Shown: positions 52,014-60,927 of the stretch, one piece after another | Position numbering within the stretch: the first letter of the stretch is position 1 | How the letters are laid out: every line of letters begins with the position of its first letter | Assembly (NCBI RefSeq): GCF_937468385.1 | Contig: NZ_CALBWS010000028.1 | Span: 1-64,000, forward strand | Length of the DNA: 64,000 nucleotides | Origin: Neobacillus rhizosphaerae | GTDB taxonomy: Bacteria > Bacillota > Bacilli > Bacillales > Cytobacillaceae | Direction of reading: 5' to 3' | Notes under the pieces: model-generated | The model's input: the letters and a program-made list of their open reading frames with translations, nothing else | Told to the model about the DNA's origin: nothing | Database searches by the model: none | Program-made: the position numbers and the translations under genes

Positions 52014-52260
52014 TTGTTAGTTGCACCACCTTTACCTCTTTCTATTTTATAGTGCTTTCCTTTTTTTAAGTCAAATTTCTTTCTTATATGAAACATTTAG
52101 AAATATTTCCCATTCTTTTGTCGAAATCTTAAACAGATAATAAATAATCCAGTAAGAATTAACCAAATTGTCAAATTAAATCCTTTACGAAATTGGAAAA
52201 GTAGTGCAAACTGTTATTTAAATGGATTTTATAGTTTTTAAGGTAAAGGAGAGAGACTAA

Positions 52261-52449
52261 TTGAAAAAAGCAGAAGTAGGTAATCTCATCGAATTCCGTG
52301 GCGGCTTGCAAGGGATTGTAGAAAAGGTAAATGAAAATTCTGTAATAGTCGACCTAACATATATGGATAATTACCGTGATTTAGAATTAGATCAGCGTAC
52401 AGTTGTCAACCATAAAAACTATAAGGTTGTAAAAGAAAGCGCTTATTAA
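52261..52449 (+). CDS. ykvS: YkvS, DUF2187 (KOW-like) protein
   Basis: A 62-residue, all-beta protein of DUF2187. VGNLIEFRGGLQGIVEKVNENSVIVDLTYM is a KOW/SH3-like barrel pattern. Function unknown. TTG start at 52261 behind AAAGGAGAGAG. A short family A relative and a terminator follow. Confidence 0.9.
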   Translation: MKKAEVGNLIEFRGGLQGIVEKVNENSVIVDLTYMDNYRDLELDQRTVVNHKNYKVVKESAY

Positions 52450-52463
52450 TGTGAAAGAATACT

Positions 52464-52525
52464 AGAAAAAGGGGAAGCGTCCGTTCAAGGGCTAGTACAC
52501 TAGCAAATGGGCGCTGGAGCTAAAC
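52464..52525 (+). repeat. Truncated repeat family A (copy 5)
   Basis: Only the two ends of the family are present: AAAAAGGGGAAGCGTCCGTT joined to CACTAGCAAATGGGCGCTGG and AGC. The internal cores are missing. Lies between the ykvS stop and its terminator. Confidence 0.65.
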
Positions 52526-52530
52526 ATGGT

Positions 52531-52560
52531 AGAAAAGGCAGTCCTTGGCTGCCTTTTCTT
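52531..52560 (+). terminator. Terminator after ykvS
   Basis: AAAAGGCAG (52533-52541) pairs with CTGCCTTTT (52549-52557), then TCTTTTTG. Confidence 0.82.
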
Positions 52561-52574
52561 TTTGTGAAATAAAA

Positions 52575-52694
52575 TTATTTATCTTGTCCTGTTTCTTTAG
52601 ATAACTGCTTTAAAGATTTTACTTTACCATGAGGATTTTGGTCCTGCTTCCTAACAGTCCATTCCCTTTCTTCTTGACTCCTTGCTTTACTCAT
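52575..52694 (-). CDS. Small basic protein of 39 residues
   Basis: Reads MSKARSQEEREWTVRKQDQN, then PHGKVKSLKQLSKETGQDK. ATG at 52694 is six bases behind GGGAGTG. The composition (charged, PHGKVKS motif) reminds me of a small Bacillaceae family annotated DUF6254, from memory only. Single gene convergent with ykvS. Confidence 0.7.
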   Translation of the reverse strand: MSKARSQEEREWTVRKQDQNPHGKVKSLKQLSKETGQDK

Positions 52695-52839
52695 TATTTT
52701 CACTCCCTTCCCATTTATTTTTTTCTTCTTTTTATGTTCTTATCATAAGAATTGGTTAAAATGTTTAATGTAATCATTTCCTTTTCCACATCTTTTTTGG
52801 TAAAGTATATTTTATTGATTGCTAAAGGGGCATTACTTG

Positions 52840-53451
52840 ATGAAAAAAAACATCCTAAACCTCCGCTTTTTAACCGGCTTGATTATGGCACATGCACTCA
52901 TATTTTTTTCCTTCAATGATAAAGCTATTTTTTGGTATATCTATACTGGCTCAGTCCTCGTGTTAATAGCTTTTGCTACGTTCCAAGGTGATGTAGAAGA
53001 TGAGCTATCCTTTTTCCAATATATCTTCCTTGGTGCTATAAGTGGATTCTTGTTATATTTTATTTTTTGGATTGGGATTCACGTTCTCGGAATCCTTCAT
53101 CTTCCATTTGAAACCAGTATTAAAAAACTGTACCGTTGGTATGCGCCTTCACTATTTTGGCAATACATTGCATTGGTCCTGGTTGCTGCTCCTGGAGAGG
53201 AACTTTTCTGGCGGGGATTTATTCAAAAAAGTTTATTGAAATACTTTAGACCGTTAGAGAGCATTGTGATAGCCGCGCTACTATATGCTTCGGTCAATAT
53301 TTATTCAAGCTCTTTCTTATTAGTTTTAGCTGCTTTTATTTCAGGTATTGTCTGGGGTTTACTTTATTATTGGAAAAAAAGTATGCCACTTGTGATTGTT
53401 TCCCATATTATTTTTGATATTATGATTTTTATCATACTGCCATTTACCTAA
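52840..53451 (+). CDS. CPBP family intramembrane glutamic endopeptidase
   Basis: A 203-residue integral membrane protein with about six hydrophobic segments and the CPBP (CAAX protease/bacteriocin-processing) motif 1 EELFWRGF (Glu120-Glu121) and motif with a conserved His in VSHIIFD near 190; the usual middle motif FxxxH is poorly preserved (LYASVNIY instead of FALxH), so activity is uncertain. ATG at 52840 behind AAAGGGG; TTG 52819 is less likely. Confidence 0.82.
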   Translation: MKKNILNLRFLTGLIMAHALIFFSFNDKAIFWYIYTGSVLVLIAFATFQGDVEDELSFFQYIFLGAISGFLLYFIFWIGIHVLGILHLPFETSIKKLYRWYAPSLFWQYIALVLVAAPGEELFWRGFIQKSLLKYFRPLESIVIAALLYASVNIYSSSFLLVLAAFISGIVWGLLYYWKKSMPLVIVSHIIFDIMIFIILPFT

Positions 53452-53453
53452 CG

Positions 53454-53483
53454 AAAGCAGCTGAAGTGATCAGCTGCTTTTTC
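53454..53483 (+). terminator. Terminator between CPBP gene and ykvI
   Basis: AAAGCAGCTGA pairs with TCAGCTGCTTT, then TTTCG. Possibly bidirectional. Confidence 0.85.
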
Positions 53484-53485
53484 GA

Positions 53486-54532
53486 TTATTTCTCATTAGG
53501 AGTAAATGGTTTCATCCATAATAATATAAAAAAGGTCATACAAATATACCCGAATAAGGGATAAAGGTAGGAGAGCAAGGTACTATAATTCACTAAACTA
53601 ATGAGGTAGGACACAACAAAAATAGCAGTAACTGATAACATTGTCGGAACCGGCATGTATTGCTGCAATTGTCTATCAAGTCCAAAGACATTTCCAATTA
53701 CAGAAGTGAAAATTTCTCCATAAATAACGAGAACAAAAATCCAATAAAAAAACGGAGCTAGGTTTTTCATAATAATCGCCATTGGAATATCATATAATTC
53801 AAGGTTTGGCAACATAATCAAGGTAAAATGACTACCGATTAATATTAGGGTTAATGCAAGTCCACCAAGAATTCCCCCCCATTTAATAGTCCAGTCATCC
53901 CTAACCTCTGTTGCAACGGGTACTAATACCGCCTGGGCTAGGCCTAGATTTAAGGCTGCATACGAAAAAGGGGCAATCACACTCTTCCAGCCATCAGCCG
54001 CATGGGGAATAAACAAAAAATGCTCTAAAAAGTGCGGCATTTGCAGTGATAAAAACATTAAAATCAAGCTAAAAGTAATCATTAATGGAACAATAAACGC
54101 ATTAACGGCAAACAGACCTTTAGTTCCTACTAGCATAACAAGATAGGATAGAAATATCGTTAAAAAAACGCCAAGATTTTTTGGAAGCCCCAGTTGTTCC
54201 TCAAAAACCGCTCCTGCCCCTGCCAGCATCACTGCACTAACCCCAAGAAGCATAATTAGCATAAATATATTTATGACACTGCCTGCCCATTTTCCAAACA
54301 GGTACTCGTTAAATTCTTGATAGGATTTTGCTTCGATTTGTGCCGCCATTCTCATCATCTTTGAGCCAATCATGACAAAAAGATATCCACTCATTAATAT
54401 ACTTATAAAGCCGAAGAAACCAAATCGCGAAAAAAATTCAACGATTTCTTTTCCTGTGGCGAATCCTGCTCCTACAACAGTCCCTACATAAACTGCCGCA
54501 ATTTGAAAGGCTTGATTCCAATTCTTCTTCAC
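53486..54532 (-). CDS. ykvI: YkvI family membrane protein
   Basis: A 348-residue polytopic membrane protein with about ten hydrophobic segments. AAVYVGTVVGAGFATGKEIVEFF near the N-terminus resembles the unwound first helix of APC/LeuT-fold transporters (GxGFATG). Substrate unknown. GTG start at 54532 behind GGGGGAGA. Named by likeness to remembered B. subtilis YkvI. Confidence 0.85.
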   Translation of the reverse strand: MKKNWNQAFQIAAVYVGTVVGAGFATGKEIVEFFSRFGFFGFISILMSGYLFVMIGSKMMRMAAQIEAKSYQEFNEYLFGKWAGSVINIFMLIMLLGVSAVMLAGAGAVFEEQLGLPKNLGVFLTIFLSYLVMLVGTKGLFAVNAFIVPLMITFSLILMFLSLQMPHFLEHFLFIPHAADGWKSVIAPFSYAALNLGLAQAVLVPVATEVRDDWTIKWGGILGGLALTLILIGSHFTLIMLPNLELYDIPMAIIMKNLAPFFYWIFVLVIYGEIFTSVIGNVFGLDRQLQQYMPVPTMLSVTAIFVVSYLISLVNYSTLLSYLYPLFGYICMTFFILLWMKPFTPNEK

Positions 54533-54625
54533 ATCATCTCCCCCTTAACATCAATATATGAACCAAGGGACAAACAAAGACGAGCTTTTTTCCTTGACTA
54601 CCAACTATTGCTATAAACAAATTCC

Positions 54626-54680
54626 TTGAAAGTCAAAAAAGGTCAGAGTATACTAACTTACAAGGTCAAATATAGTCAAA
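54626..54680 (+). promoter_or_regulatory. clpE promoter with two CtsR operators
   Basis: TTGAAA (54626-54631), 17 bases, TATACT (54649-54654). AGTCAAAAAAGGTCAGA at 54631-54647 covers the spacer (one mismatch to the CtsR consensus RGTCAAANANRGTCAAA), and GGTCAAATATAGTCAAA at 54664-54680 matches it fully. A further GTCAAA follows at 54681. Direct heptad repeats overlapping promoter and start site are the usual layout of the CtsR regulon. Confidence 0.92.
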
Positions 54681-54721
54681 GTCAAATGAAAAAAACGAGA
54701 TAACAAGGAGGTTATTTATTT

Positions 54722-56878
54722 ATGCTTTGTCAACAATGCAAGCAAAATCAAGCAACTGTGCAATTAACAATGAACGTTAACGGGCAACGAAATGATGTGA
54801 AACTCTGCCTTGAATGTTATGCAAAAGAAAAGCAGGCATTAGGTGCGGGCTTCGGAATGAACATGCATCCGTTCCAAGGCTTCCCTTTTGAAGATCTCTT
54901 TATGAATAAAAGCTTTTCAGAGGGTCAAAGCACGAATAGTCAATTTGCCTCACAAAATGAAAGGAAACCGGCACATGGCGGCTTTATTGATCAATTCGGT
55001 CAGAACTTAACCCATTTAGCTAAAGCAGGTTTGATTGACCCAGTAATTGGACGTGATGATGAAGTAAAACGAGTCATTGAAATCCTTAATAGACGAAACA
55101 AAAATAATCCCGTTTTAATCGGTGAACCAGGTGTCGGGAAAACGGCCATTGCTGAGGGTCTGGCACAAAAAATAGCTGAAGGAGATGTCCCAGTCAAGCT
55201 GAGAAATAAAGAAGTTTATTTGTTGGATGTTGCTTCTCTGGTCGCTAATACCGGAATTCGCGGTCAATTTGAGGAACGAATGAAGCAATTAATTATGGAA
55301 TTACAAAAGCGTAGCGACATTATCCTTTTCATTGATGAAATTCATCTGCTTGTTGGAGCGGGCTCTGCTGAAGGCTCTATGGATGCCGGCAATATCCTTA
55401 AGCCCGTCCTTGCCCGTGGTGAATTGCAGGTAATTGGTGCCACAACCTTAAAGGAATACCGGCAAATTGAAAAGGATTCAGCATTAGAGCGTCGCTTCCA
55501 GCCTGTTCATGTTCAAGAACCAAGTTCAGAAGCTGCGATTCAAATCTTAAAGGGCCTTCAGAAGAAATACGAGGATTACCATGAAGTCAATTATGCAGAT
55601 GAAGCAATCCATGCTTGTGTGAACTTATCACAGCGCTATATTCAAGACCGCTTTTTACCGGATAAGGCGATTGACTTACTTGATGAAGCTGGTTCAAAAT
55701 TGAATCTCACTACTGATAATGAAAGTAATGAACAAATTGAAGTGCGGCTAAAGGAAATTGCCGCTGCCAAGGAAGAAGCATTAAAAAATGAACATTATGA
55801 AAAGGCTGCGAAGCTTCGTGATGAAGAAACAAAACTTGAAGAGTCCCTAAAAAAGGGTCCTAACTCAGAAAGACCAATTATCACTGTTTCACATATTGAA
55901 AAAATTATAGAACAAAAAACAGGCATTCCAGTCGGAAAACTTCAGCAAAACGAACAGCTTAGAATGAAAAATTTACAAGTAAACTTAAATAAAAAGGTCA
56001 TCGGTCAGGAAAAAGCGGTACAAAAAGTAGCAAAAGCTATTCGCCGTAGCCGGGCAGGCTTAAAAGCAAAGAATCGTCCAATTGGCTCATTCTTATTTGT
56101 CGGTCCGACAGGTGTCGGAAAAACGGAGCTGGCCAAAACACTGGCTGAAGAATTATTTGGTACGAAGGAGTCTATGATTCGCCTGGATATGAGTGAATAC
56201 ATGGAAAAACACAGCATCTCTAAATTAATTGGTTCACCTCCTGGGTATATCGGTCATGATGAGGCAGGACAGCTGACGGAAAAGGTACGTCGAAATTCTT
56301 ATAGTATAATTTTATTAGATGAGATTGAAAAGGCACATCCAGACGTTCAGCATATGTTCCTACAAATTCTTGAAGACGGTCGTCTCACAGACAGCGGAGG
56401 AAGAATGGTAAGTTTTAAAGATACCGTCATCATCATGACAAGTAATGCCGGTATTAGTCACAAAACGGTTCACGTTGGTTTTGGGGCAAGTGAAGCAGTA
56501 GAAGAAGCTAGTATTCTCGATTCGCTTGGTAGCTTCTTTAAACCAGAATTCTTAAATCGTTTTGATAGTATCATTGAATTTAATTCACTCGATAAGGAAC
56601 ATATCTTATACATTGTTGATTTAATGGTGGCCGATTTAAAAGAAACCTTAGGAGAGAAACATATTGAAATAACGATGACAACCGAAACAAAAGAAAAATT
56701 AGCTGAGCTTGGTTACCACCCTGCCTTCGGGGCACGCCCGCTTCGCAGAGTGATCCAAGAACAGCTCGAAGATATGATTGCCGATATTGTTTTAGATCAA
56801 CCAGATGTAAAACAATTATCAGTTATCATAGAAGATGACAAAATAAAGGTTGTTTCTAGCGTAGTTGCCGTTGAATAA
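54722..56878 (+). CDS. clpE: ATP-dependent Clp protease ATP-binding subunit ClpE
   Basis: A 718-residue HSP100 unfoldase, partner of ClpP under heat and disaggregation stress. N-terminal zinc finger C3/C6 and C29/C32, first AAA+ domain (Walker A GEPGVGKT near 140), UVR-like linker (EEALKNEHYEKAAKLRDEE near 350), second AAA+ domain (GPTGVGKT near 462, VLLDEIEKAHPDV-type Walker B) and C-terminal D2-small domain (HPAFGARPLRR). The zinc finger distinguishes ClpE from ClpC. ATG at 54722 behind AAGGAGG. CtsR sites upstream. Confidence 0.97.
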   Translation: MLCQQCKQNQATVQLTMNVNGQRNDVKLCLECYAKEKQALGAGFGMNMHPFQGFPFEDLFMNKSFSEGQSTNSQFASQNERKPAHGGFIDQFGQNLTHLAKAGLIDPVIGRDDEVKRVIEILNRRNKNNPVLIGEPGVGKTAIAEGLAQKIAEGDVPVKLRNKEVYLLDVASLVANTGIRGQFEERMKQLIMELQKRSDIILFIDEIHLLVGAGSAEGSMDAGNILKPVLARGELQVIGATTLKEYRQIEKDSALERRFQPVHVQEPSSEAAIQILKGLQKKYEDYHEVNYADEAIHACVNLSQRYIQDRFLPDKAIDLLDEAGSKLNLTTDNESNEQIEVRLKEIAAAKEEALKNEHYEKAAKLRDEETKLEESLKKGPNSERPIITVSHIEKIIEQKTGIPVGKLQQNEQLRMKNLQVNLNKKVIGQEKAVQKVAKAIRRSRAGLKAKNRPIGSFLFVGPTGVGKTELAKTLAEELFGTKESMIRLDMSEYMEKHSISKLIGSPPGYIGHDEAGQLTEKVRRNSYSIILLDEIEKAHPDVQHMFLQILEDGRLTDSGGRMVSFKDTVIIMTSNAGISHKTVHVGFGASEAVEEASILDSLGSFFKPEFLNRFDSIIEFNSLDKEHILYIVDLMVADLKETLGEKHIEITMTTETKEKLAELGYHPAFGARPLRRVIQEQLEDMIADIVLDQPDVKQLSVIIEDDKIKVVSSVVAVE

Positions 56879-56881
56879 AGT

Positions 56882-56916
56882 AAAGCGAAGCCATTTTGTC
56901 ATGGCTTCGCTTTTTA
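56882..56916. terminator. Terminator between clpE and M3 peptidase
   Basis: AAAGCGAAGCCAT pairs with ATGGCTTCGCTTT around a 6-base loop, with T-run on the right. Serves clpE and perhaps the converging gene. Confidence 0.9.
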
Positions 56917-56920
56917 TTTA

Positions 56921-58615
56921 TCATAGTTTTTTATCGTCTACAGAATTTAGCCAATTCTCAATTTCTCCAACAACTGATTCGACACAACCATCCTCAAATG
57001 GTGAAATTAAGTTTGCTGCCGTGACAAGTCTGGTAAATGACATGCTGCCGCCAAGCTTACATAACTTGACATAATCTACCCAAGCTTCTTCTTGATTCTC
57101 TCTTGACCGCTTCCAGAATTGGAAGGCACAAATTTGTGCTAGTGTATAATCAATATAGTAAAATGGTGAATTATAAATGTGTCCCTGGCGCTGCCAGAAG
57201 CCACCGTTTTCTAAATACTCAATGCCATCATAATCTTTATGCGGCAAATATTTTTTCTCAATTTCACGCCATTGAAGCTTGCGTTCTACCGAAGATGCTG
57301 TTGGATTTTCATATACCCAGTGCTGAAATTCATCAACAGAAACTCCATATGGGAGGAATAATAAGGCAGCACTTAAGTGTGAAAATTTATACTTATCAGT
57401 ATCTTCCTTAAAAAACAAATCCATCCATGGCCAAGTAAAGAATTCCATACTCATCGAATGAATTTCGCAGGCCTCATAGGTAGGCCAGTAATATTCCGGA
57501 ATTTCAAACTGACGGCTGGAATAAACCTGGAAAGCATGCCCTGCTTCATGGGTCAACACATCAATATCTCCTGAAGTTCCATTGAAATTAGAAAAGATAA
57601 ACGGTGCCTTATAGTTCTCAATAAATGTACAATATCCACCGCCTGCTTTCCCTTTCTTGGCAACAAGATCCATTAGGTTATTTTCCTGCATAAAACGGAA
57701 AAACTCTCCTGTTTCCTTTGATAGGTCTTCATACATTTTTTGTCCGTTTTCAATAATCCATTCCGGACTTCCCTTTGGAATCGCATTTCCAGACTGAAAC
57801 ACAAAGACTTCATCATAATATTTTAACTGTTCAAGGCCTAATCGTTCGCGCTGACGCTCCTTAAGTTTTGTCGCGATTGGTACAATAAAATCCTTCACCT
57901 GCTGGCGGAAATTAGCCACCATTTCTGCGTTGTAATCCGTGCGCATCATGCGGTAATAACCAAGCTCAACAAAATTTTTAAACCCTAGTTTTTGTGCTAT
58001 TTCCGTTCTTACTTTTACAAGATCATCATAAATACGGTCAAGGTCTTCCTCATGATTAGCGAAGAACCCAAATTTTGCCGCACTTGCCCGTTTACGCATC
58101 TCTCTATCCGTCGATTCTATATAAGGATCGATTTGTGCGAGGGTTCGCTCTTCCCCTTCAAACTCAATCTTTGCTGCAGCAATCAACTTCGTATATGCTG
58201 TGGATAAACGATTCTCCTTTTGAAGTAATGGAATAATTTCCGGCTTAAAAGTCTTAAGCTGCCCCTCTGCAAGAGCGAAAAGCTGCTTGCCCCACTTTTC
58301 TTCTAACTCATTGCGGAATTTTGAATCTATCAATGCTTGATAATACCTAGTAATTAATCCATCAATTTCAGGCCCAATTTCATCCATATAATCTTGCTCT
58401 GCTTTATAAAATTCGTCGTTGGTATCTATTGTATGACGAATATTACAGAGATTAAACATCGTGCCAAGGTCATTTCTAAGAAGATTAATTTCATTCATGA
58501 CCTCACCTTGTTCTTCAATGGAAGCAGCCTTTTTGAAGGCTTCAAGCAACCCATCAAATTTTACCGTTACTTCATCTAATATCGGACGAACGTATGTATA
58601 ATTTTCAAAACTCAT
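56921..58615 (-). CDS. M3 family oligoendopeptidase
   Basis: A 564-residue zinc metallopeptidase of the M3 (PepF/thimet-like) family, cleaving short peptides in the cytoplasm. Zinc site THEAGHAFQ near 342 with downstream Glu in YEACEIHSMSMEFF. Body is helical (pepF-type N-terminal domain from 1 to about 190). ATG at 58615 follows AAGGGGTTG. It lies between clpE and the MarR gene; a role in peptide turnover after Clp proteolysis is inference. Confidence 0.92.
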   Translation of the reverse strand: MSFENYTYVRPILDEVTVKFDGLLEAFKKAASIEEQGEVMNEINLLRNDLGTMFNLCNIRHTIDTNDEFYKAEQDYMDEIGPEIDGLITRYYQALIDSKFRNELEEKWGKQLFALAEGQLKTFKPEIIPLLQKENRLSTAYTKLIAAAKIEFEGEERTLAQIDPYIESTDREMRKRASAAKFGFFANHEEDLDRIYDDLVKVRTEIAQKLGFKNFVELGYYRMMRTDYNAEMVANFRQQVKDFIVPIATKLKERQRERLGLEQLKYYDEVFVFQSGNAIPKGSPEWIIENGQKMYEDLSKETGEFFRFMQENNLMDLVAKKGKAGGGYCTFIENYKAPFIFSNFNGTSGDIDVLTHEAGHAFQVYSSRQFEIPEYYWPTYEACEIHSMSMEFFTWPWMDLFFKEDTDKYKFSHLSAALLFLPYGVSVDEFQHWVYENPTASSVERKLQWREIEKKYLPHKDYDGIEYLENGGFWQRQGHIYNSPFYYIDYTLAQICAFQFWKRSRENQEEAWVDYVKLCKLGGSMSFTRLVTAANLISPFEDGCVESVVGEIENWLNSVDDKKL

Positions 58616-58687
58616 TGAAACAACCCCTTTTTTTCTAATATTCCAACTAAATCATTCGACACACATCGTTAATATACCTTTAATAAA

Positions 58688-58712
58688 ATAAAAAAAACGA
58701 CCAATTGGCCGT
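58688..58712 (-). terminator. Terminator after MarR gene
   Basis: On the minus strand AAACGGCC, AATT loop, GGTCGTTT (G-U allowed), then a run of U. Confidence 0.85.
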
Positions 58713-58713
58713 T

Positions 58714-59154
58714 TTAAAATTTACCCGCAGGCAATCCTAATTTTTTCAATAAGTCAATGGCCTCCATTTTCTCTGAATCTGAGAGACTTGACATCAACTT
58801 ATCGATTTGTTTTTCATGCTCCGGAAAAATATCCTGAATGAACTTTTTCCCTTCTTCTGTAATTTGCGCATAGGTGACTCGCCGATCATTGGGACAGGCA
58901 ATTCTTTTCAACATCCCCTTTTGTTCAAGCTTATCCACCACGTAAGTAATGCTTCCGCTTGCAAGCAGGATTTTCCCACCAATTTGCTGCATCGGCTGGT
59001 CTCCTTTATGATAAAGCAGTTCTAAAACAGCAAATTCAGTAGGATTTAACCCACTTGCCTGAATAATCTTATTCACGTGTTCATTAATTGCTTTATAAGC
59101 TCTTGAAAGAACAATAAATAGCTTTAATGATTTAGTTATTGAATCTTGCTCCAT
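58714..59154 (-). CDS. ykvE: MarR family transcriptional regulator (YkvE-like)
   Basis: A 146-residue winged-helix dimeric regulator of the MarR family. Recognition region ILLASGSITYVVDKLEQKGM (near 62-81) and wing RIACPNDRRVTYAQIT (near 84-99) are near-identical to remembered B. subtilis YkvE. ATG at 59154 behind AAGGATGAG. Divergent from an exporter gene, with a palindrome between them; typical of a MarR regulator controlling its neighbour. Confidence 0.9.
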   Translation of the reverse strand: MEQDSITKSLKLFIVLSRAYKAINEHVNKIIQASGLNPTEFAVLELLYHKGDQPMQQIGGKILLASGSITYVVDKLEQKGMLKRIACPNDRRVTYAQITEEGKKFIQDIFPEHEKQIDKLMSSLSDSEKMEAIDLLKKLGLPAGKF

Positions 59155-59414
59155 AAAAAACTCATCCTTTTAGGTTAAAATAATTGCCTCGTTTTCACAT
59201 TTTCATCTGGCAAAATTATCTCGATTTCAAAATTATTATAAAAAAATAATTAATCTATGTCAATTTATCTCAATAAAGTGGGAATATTTCGTTAACATCC
59301 GGCCTGATGGTTTGGAAGCACAACTCTGTTTTTTTTATTAAATTTGAACAATTGCTTGTTTATGAATTTCCTCCTATTACCCAATTATTTAAATTTATTA
59401 TAATTGAAATATTT

Positions 59415-59444
59415 CGAAACAAGAAATATATATTTCTTATTTCG
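59415..59444. promoter_or_regulatory. Long palindrome between marR and the exporter gene
   Basis: AAGAAATATATATTTCTT (59421-59438) is a perfect 18-base palindrome; outside it CGAAAC (59415-59420) and ATTTCG (59439-59444) continue the symmetry with one mismatched pair. TTGAAA at 59404-59409 and TATATA at 59427-59432, 17 bases apart, are a possible promoter of the exporter, with the palindrome over its -10. A MarR operator is the natural reading. The rest of the 350-base gap is AT-rich and empty. Confidence 0.6.
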
Positions 59445-59505
59445 GCAATTAAGTAGTAAGATAGGATAGAAAAATAGTAAGTTATTTTTATAAAGAAGGG
59501 ATACA

Positions 59506-60741
59506 ATGAGTCAACAAGCCGTTTTACCTATGAGGGCACAAAAGGCCTCCGAATCACCTATCTATAAAATTCTTTTTATTATTGGCCTGTGTCATTTATT
59601 GAATGATGCCATACAGGCTGTTATACCGGCAATGTTTCCTATATTAGAAAGGTCAATGGGTTTAAGCTTTACCCAGCTGGGGGTAATTGCTTTCTCGTTA
59701 AATATGGTCTCCTCCGTCATGCAGCCAATGGTCGGATTCTTAACTGACAAAAAGCCAATGCCTTATGCACTGCCAATTGGTCTCTCTTTTACTTTAGTCG
59801 GTATTCTTGGTTTAGGTTTTGCTTCTAGTTTTGGAACGATTGTTTTGTCTGTTCTTTTCATCGGCCTCGGTTCAGCTGTATTTCATCCTGAAGGCTCTAG
59901 AGTGGCTTATATGGCTGCTGGCAGTCGAAGAGGACTTGCACAGTCCATTTATCAAGTTGGAGGGAATACTGGCCAGGCCTTAGCCCCAGTGATTACCGCT
60001 TTGATATTAGTTCCACTCGGACAAATTGGAGCATCCTGGTTTACAATAGTGGCCGCACTTGCAGTTATTTTATTAATTTATATCGCAAATTGGTATAATC
60101 AGAGATTGAAAACTACTCCAAATCCTGCAAGTATGAAGAGAACGAGCTTAGGTAAGAAGAAAGGCTTATCTAAAGAGGTAAAAAATACATTAGCATTGAT
60201 ATTATTATTAATCTTTGCAAGAACTTGGTACACATCGGGAATTACCAATTTTTACACCTTTTATGTCATAAAAGAATATGCACTTACCATTAAAGAATCT
60301 CAGGTCTTTTTGTTCGCATTTTTACTATCTGGAGCAATCGGTACATTCTTTGGAGGTCCATTGTCTGACAGATTTGGAAAGAAAAACATCATTTCCTTTT
60401 CGATGTTAGCGTCCGTTCCTTTTTCGATTCTTATTCCGCATGTTCCGCCGACCATGGCATTTATCTTCCTAATTCTTACAGGGTTTATTTTAATGACTAG
60501 TTTTTCGGTTACCGTGGTGTATGCACAAGAATTAGTCCCAGGAAAAATTGGGACGATGTCTGGTTTGACTGTTGGTCTTGCGTTTGGTATGGGGGCCATT
60601 GGTTCTGTAGGTCTGGGATACATTGCGGACTGGATTGGTCTGCAGTCAATGATCACATGGCTTGGAGTATTGCCATTGCTAGGATTACTCGCGTTCCTGC
60701 TTCCAACGGATCAAAAGGTTTGGGAATGGAATCAAAAATAA
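59506..60741 (+). CDS. MFS transporter, fosmidomycin-resistance (Fsr) type
   Basis: A 411-residue major facilitator with twelve hydrophobic segments and a charged central loop (about 200-230). CHLLNDAIQAVIPAMFPILE near the N-terminus and FHPEGSRVAYMAAG near 132 are characteristic of the Fsr-like branch; MFS motif A-like GFLTDKKP at 85 and GGPLSDRFGKK at 285. Likely a drug or metabolite exporter; the substrate cannot be told. ATG at 59506 behind GAAGGGA. Family A copy 4 begins right after the stop. Confidence 0.9.
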   Translation: MSQQAVLPMRAQKASESPIYKILFIIGLCHLLNDAIQAVIPAMFPILERSMGLSFTQLGVIAFSLNMVSSVMQPMVGFLTDKKPMPYALPIGLSFTLVGILGLGFASSFGTIVLSVLFIGLGSAVFHPEGSRVAYMAAGSRRGLAQSIYQVGGNTGQALAPVITALILVPLGQIGASWFTIVAALAVILLIYIANWYNQRLKTTPNPASMKRTSLGKKKGLSKEVKNTLALILLLIFARTWYTSGITNFYTFYVIKEYALTIKESQVFLFAFLLSGAIGTFFGGPLSDRFGKKNIISFSMLASVPFSILIPHVPPTMAFIFLILTGFILMTSFSVTVVYAQELVPGKIGTMSGLTVGLAFGMGAIGSVGLGYIADWIGLQSMITWLGVLPLLGLLAFLLPTDQKVWEWNQK

Positions 60742-60887
60742 GAAAAGCGCAAGGCGCCCGCCTATCGGCGTATGGACTGGAGCGCTTCGACTGAGATAAA
60801 GGAAACACGGTGAGCGGAGCGAACCGATGTTGACTTATCGTAGGGAGAAGAGCGAAGTACACTAGCCGATGGCGCCTGGAGCTGGAC
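60742..60887 (+). repeat. Interspersed repeat family A, copy 4
   Basis: Starts AAAAGCGCAAGGCGCCCGC one base after the stop of the exporter and ends ATGGCGCCTGGAGCTGGAC. Contains CGACTGAGATAAAGGAAACA and GATGTTGACTTATCGTAGGG. It precedes a terminator, so it is probably in the exporter's 3' UTR. Confidence 0.9.
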
Positions 60888-60927
60888 ATTTCTCGAAGTC
60901 CAATGTTTTAAATTCTTATATAATAAT

